NCBI GenBank assembly: GCA_964439265.1
Contig: CAYTOA010000034.1
Location: forward strand, 1-43,901
From: JAGVPT01 sp964439265
Lineage (GTDB): Bacteria; Bacteroidota; Ignavibacteria; UBA10030; UBA8401
Length of the DNA: 43,901 nucleotides
Reading direction: 5' to 3'
The notes beneath the pieces were generated by a model. That model did no database searches. It was not told where the DNA came from and was given only the letters and a program-made list of their open reading frames with translations. Of the stretch, positions 41,406 through 43,901 are shown piece by piece (position 1 is the stretch's first letter; each line of letters opens with the position of its first letter). The translations under genes and the position numbers were made by a program.

Positions 41406-43490
41406 CTACTTTATCATGGCCATTTTTTTCATCATCTGCTTCCCGCCAAAATCGAGCCGTGCAAAGTAGATCCCGCTTGCCAGCCTCGACCCGTCGAACA
41501 CAGCCTGGTGATACTCGCCAGCCTTCGCGACATCATTGAAGAGAGTCGCAACCTCCTGGCCGATCGTATTATAGACCTTCAACGTTACCCGCCCGTCACT
41601 CGGCACTGAAAATTGAATCGACGTGGTAGGGTTAAACGGATTAGGATAATTCTGCGACAAGTCAAAGACATTAGGCGCAATTCCGACCTTTACCATAACT
41701 TCCTGTGAATATTTGAAGGCACCGTTGTGGTCGATCTGTTTCAGCCGGTACGAATACGTTCCAGCGCTGGCGACTTTTTCATTATAGGAATAATTATGCG
41801 GAACGCTACTTGTGCCATTACCCGCCACAAACCCCACCCTTGTCCAGTTGCTCATTGTTGATTGTTCATTGTTCATTGACTTCCGGTCAATTTCAAATCC
41901 CGAATTGTTTATTTCCGTTGCCGTTTTCCAGTTCAGCACTGAGTTCAGTCCGTTTGTTGCCGCAGTAAACGATGTCAGTTCCACCGGCAGCGATGCGACC
42001 ACCCACGTCGGCGAATTGCCAAACACAGCGTCATTATCGTGAGCACTGCTCGAATCGTGCGCGATGGTTCCGGTCCCTTCGTCGAATTTATAGTATGCGA
42101 CAAGATGAGAATAATCTGGATGTGACGGAGTTATCGATTTGATCATCCATGCCTGGATCGTATCCTGACCCACACTCTTATCCCAGACCCGCACTTCATC
42201 GATCTCTCCGTCAAAGAATTCGACGCCATTCGTTACCCCTACAGTATAGTTTGATGCGTCAGGAACGGCGTGAGTTCCTGAAGGGTTGTCAGTGCCGACG
42301 ATATTGCCGTCAAGATAAATCGTGCGCGTCGTTCCGTCGAATGACGCCGCAACATGATGCCATACACCCGATAAGTCTCCCACAGAAGCGATCTGATCAT
42401 CGCCCCACCAATAATTGTCGATACCCGATGGGTCGAGCCGTAATACGTTTACCTCGTCTTGGTTTCCATAATTTCCCCAGCCGATAATGCCGAACGCGCC
42501 CATCGAATTCGGTTTGATCCATGCTTCAAGAGTATAAGAGGAATTTTCGATCGGGATATTCGACGGTGAACCAACGCTCACGTAATCATTATCACTCGCG
42601 GTAAAACTTAGCGCATATCCCTCCGGGAGTCCGGTTGTAAAACTTTTTTCAGCGCCAAGAGAATATCCATTGCTGCTGTTCGCCGAAATCCGATAGTAGT
42701 AGGTGGTGCCCTGGTGAAGTCCGGTCAGTGCGCCTGATTCGGAGGTGACCGTATTCCCGGTCGCGGTTAATGGAGCTGCATCGACGCTGTCGGGATAATT
42801 GCCTGAACTTGTGCCGTAGACAAACCGCACGGACGTACTCAAGTTCTGCGCGTTCACTGTTCCATTTATATTAGCCGTTGTAAATCCAATGGCAGTCGCC
42901 GCAGTTGTTACGACGGGACTGATGTAGACTGTTGACGGTATTAAAGGATATGCCGGGTTTTGGCCACCTTGAATTTTGAAATAATACCTACCAGAAAGTG
43001 CATTAGATGTCGGGCTGATACAAAACTCCATTTCAGATGAATAGTTGGGATCAATCGATAATCCAAAGGTTGAGGAGGATTGTATCATGAAACCGTAGCC
43101 GAAATGGGGGGAGTTTTCGGGCAATTGGTGCGTTGTAGCCTGGTTATTGGTGAAATGGGACGATGGTGCAAGCTTCCATGCGTTCGTGCTGCCATCTGTC
43201 GTGATCTCCGTGTACGTTGAATTGTCGGTGCTGTAATACAACGAGAGATTATTGTCATTAAGATCTCCACCATAAGTTGCAGTGGTATATAATTCAATTC
43301 GAAGTCGAACGTTGCCTTGGGTATTCAATGAGTCGTTAACATCATAATTCCTGCGCCATGTAGCACTTGTTTCGCTCCCGTCATCGTTCCGCCACCGAAA
43401 ATTCCCTTGAGATGTGCTCTGAGCATCCACGGCAGACGCAAATGCGAAAAGCAACAATACTACATAACACAAAGCGTTAACAACCTTCAT
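41406..43490 (-). CDS. T9SS cargo protein with LamG-like domain
   Basis: The 694-residue product has a signal peptide (MKVVNALCYV to AVDAQS). It then carries an N-terminal beta domain, a fibronectin-III-like module (PVVTTAATAIGFTTANINGT to GAEKSFTTG, about 195-285), and a LamG/concanavalin-type module (ALSFTASDNDYVSVG to LVAYYKFDEGTGT, about 290-465) likely to bind carbohydrate. It ends with the linker domain LPVELTSFTAATNGL and a T9SS type A domain from DLSQNYPNPFNPTTSIQF. The ATG at 43490 has GGAG seven bases upstream; the frame is open to 43520 but the extra ten residues spoil the signal peptide. A 7-base tandem repeat lies in the linker at 41851-41878. It is probably a secreted or anchored glycan-binding protein. 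Confidence 0.82.
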   Translation of the reverse strand: MKVVNALCYVVLLLFAFASAVDAQSTSQGNFRWRNDDGSETSATWRRNYDVNDSLNTQGNVRLRIELYTTATYGGDLNDNNLSLYYSTDNSTYTEITTDGSTNAWKLAPSSHFTNNQATTHQLPENSPHFGYGFMIQSSSTFGLSIDPNYSSEMEFCISPTSNALSGRYYFKIQGGQNPAYPLIPSTVYISPVVTTAATAIGFTTANINGTVNAQNLSTSVRFVYGTSSGNYPDSVDAAPLTATGNTVTSESGALTGLHQGTTYYYRISANSSNGYSLGAEKSFTTGLPEGYALSFTASDNDYVSVGSPSNIPIENSSYTLEAWIKPNSMGAFGIIGWGNYGNQDEVNVLRLDPSGIDNYWWGDDQIASVGDLSGVWHHVAASFDGTTRTIYLDGNIVGTDNPSGTHAVPDASNYTVGVTNGVEFFDGEIDEVRVWDKSVGQDTIQAWMIKSITPSHPDYSHLVAYYKFDEGTGTIAHDSSSAHDNDAVFGNSPTWVVASLPVELTSFTAATNGLNSVLNWKTATEINNSGFEIDRKSMNNEQSTMSNWTRVGFVAGNGTSSVPHNYSYNEKVASAGTYSYRLKQIDHNGAFKYSQEVMVKVGIAPNVFDLSQNYPNPFNPTTSIQFSVPSDGRVTLKVYNTIGQEVATLFNDVAKAGEYHQAVFDGSRLASGIYFARLDFGGKQMMKKMAMIK
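41851..41878 (-). repeat. Four-copy 7-base tandem repeat inside a coding region
   Basis: On the coding strand the bases read CAATGAA, CAATGAA, CAATCAA, CAATGAG. The unit is not a multiple of three, so each copy is read in a new frame, giving the low-complexity peptide MNNEQSTMSN. The homologous linker of the neighbouring cargo gene has an unrelated, similarly short peptide at this point. Confidence 0.75.
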
Positions 43491-43557
43491 TGGGTTCTCC
43501 TTAAATTGATATTTGTACATCTTACGTTGAATATTCTGGGGAGGTAAAAAGAAAGAA

Positions 43558-43622
43558 TGTTATTAGAAGCCATCTAAAAAATGGTTGCCATCCAGAAAAC
43601 AGCCGTAAATGTCATGCTGAGC
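43558..43622. repeat. Dispersed repeat, inverted copy of 1-65
   Basis: The reverse complement matches 1-65 with about five mismatches. It lies about 70 bases upstream of the LamG-type cargo gene and runs into the stem-loop element through the shared TGTCATGCTGAGC end. Confidence 0.75.
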
Positions 43623-43850
43623 GCAGCGAAGCATCCATGACATGAAGCCCTCTGGATTCAAGGTGCGTCATTGTCATGGATTCTCCCGAAGGTCGCGAAG
43701 CGATCCCCTTGGGAGATGCCTTCGGCATTCACCCCGTATTGAAAGCGACGGTCGACGACTCCCTACGGGTCTATGACCCGTAGGGTCGTTCAACGAATCT
43801 ACGATTCGTAGAATCGTAGATAGACGACTCGTCGAGGGTTCAGAATGACA
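43610..43850. repeat. Composite stem-loop repeat element
   Basis: The element starts TGTCATGCTGAG (43610-43621) and ends TTCAGAATGACA (43839-43850), an inverted repeat matching at 10 of 12 bases. Inside are ATCCATGACA/TGTCATGGAT (43633-43642 and 43672-43681), a TTCG-loop hairpin near 43710-43725, a perfect 11-base stem CCCTACGGGTC/GACCCGTAGGG with loop TAT (43761-43785), and a perfect 11-base stem ATCTACGATTC/GAATCGTAGAT with loop GTA (43797-43821). No coding capacity is seen. Confidence 0.65.
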
Positions 43851-43901
43851 ATGATCTGTCTGTATTCCTTCGGAACGATACGATCAAGAGTTTTTGAGAT
43901 A

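Larger units (their letters stand above)
43491..43901. other. Non-coding right end, repeat-rich
   Basis: These 411 bases hold the leader of the LamG-type cargo gene, the inverted copy of the left-end repeat (43558-43622) and a stem-loop-rich element (43610-43850). No gene is visible before the window ends. Confidence 0.7.

Overview
The window looks like a chromosomal piece from a Gram-negative member of the FCB group (Bacteroidota/Chlorobiota/Ignavibacteriota), most likely an Ignavibacteria- or Kapabacteria-like lineage. The evidence is four type IX secretion system (T9SS) proteins (SprA, PorV, PorU and the PorX-type response regulator with a PglZ domain), five proteins with T9SS-type C-terminal domains (three carrying the SQNYPNPFNP signature), and an LptF/LptG pair. 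Several genes have clear Shine-Dalgarno sequences and E. coli-like TTGNNN-17-TANNNT promoters, which is unlike typical Bacteroidia and fits an earlier-branching FCB lineage. No tRNA, rRNA, CRISPR array, transposase or phage gene was seen.

Layout. 132-11455 (minus) holds accD, tsaB, tsaE, porX and sprA: one housekeeping enzyme, two t6A tRNA-modification genes, and the T9SS regulator and giant outer-membrane translocon. 11456-12007 is non-coding and carries an inverted-repeat element with two REP-like palindromes. 12008-14482 (plus) is lptF-lptG. 14577-27186 (minus) is a probable operon, read porU, porV, an M6-protease-like protein whose zinc site is destroyed, a zinc-protease/beta-propeller/outer-membrane-barrel fusion, and a DUF5683-like protein; a near-consensus promoter precedes porU. 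27604-35784 (plus) is glgA, gmhB, a lipoprotein, a FadL/PorV-like outer-membrane protein, rpiB, glyA, tatC and a polyprenyl diphosphate synthase, with several start/stop overlaps. 35834-37194 (minus) has a cupin, a DinB-like protein and a DUF1304 protein. 37330-43490 (minus) has three tandem T9SS cargo genes with near-duplicate C-terminal domains.

How it fits together. SprA is the translocation pore, PorV the shuttle/plug protein, PorU the sortase that removes the C-terminal signal, and PorX the regulator; the three genes at 37-43 kb are typical substrates. The motor and ring genes (porK, L, M, N, P) are not here. LptF/LptG export the lipopolysaccharide to which T9SS cargo is often attached, GmhB makes a heptose intermediate for that lipopolysaccharide, and TatC is an inner-membrane exporter, so the window is strongly weighted to cell-envelope biogenesis.

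The most interesting items are the catalytically dead M6-like protein encoded directly after porU-porV, the multi-domain protease/propeller/barrel protein translationally coupled to it, and a set of dispersed palindromic repeats with compensatory base changes. Functions are inferred from motifs read by eye; no database search was possible.
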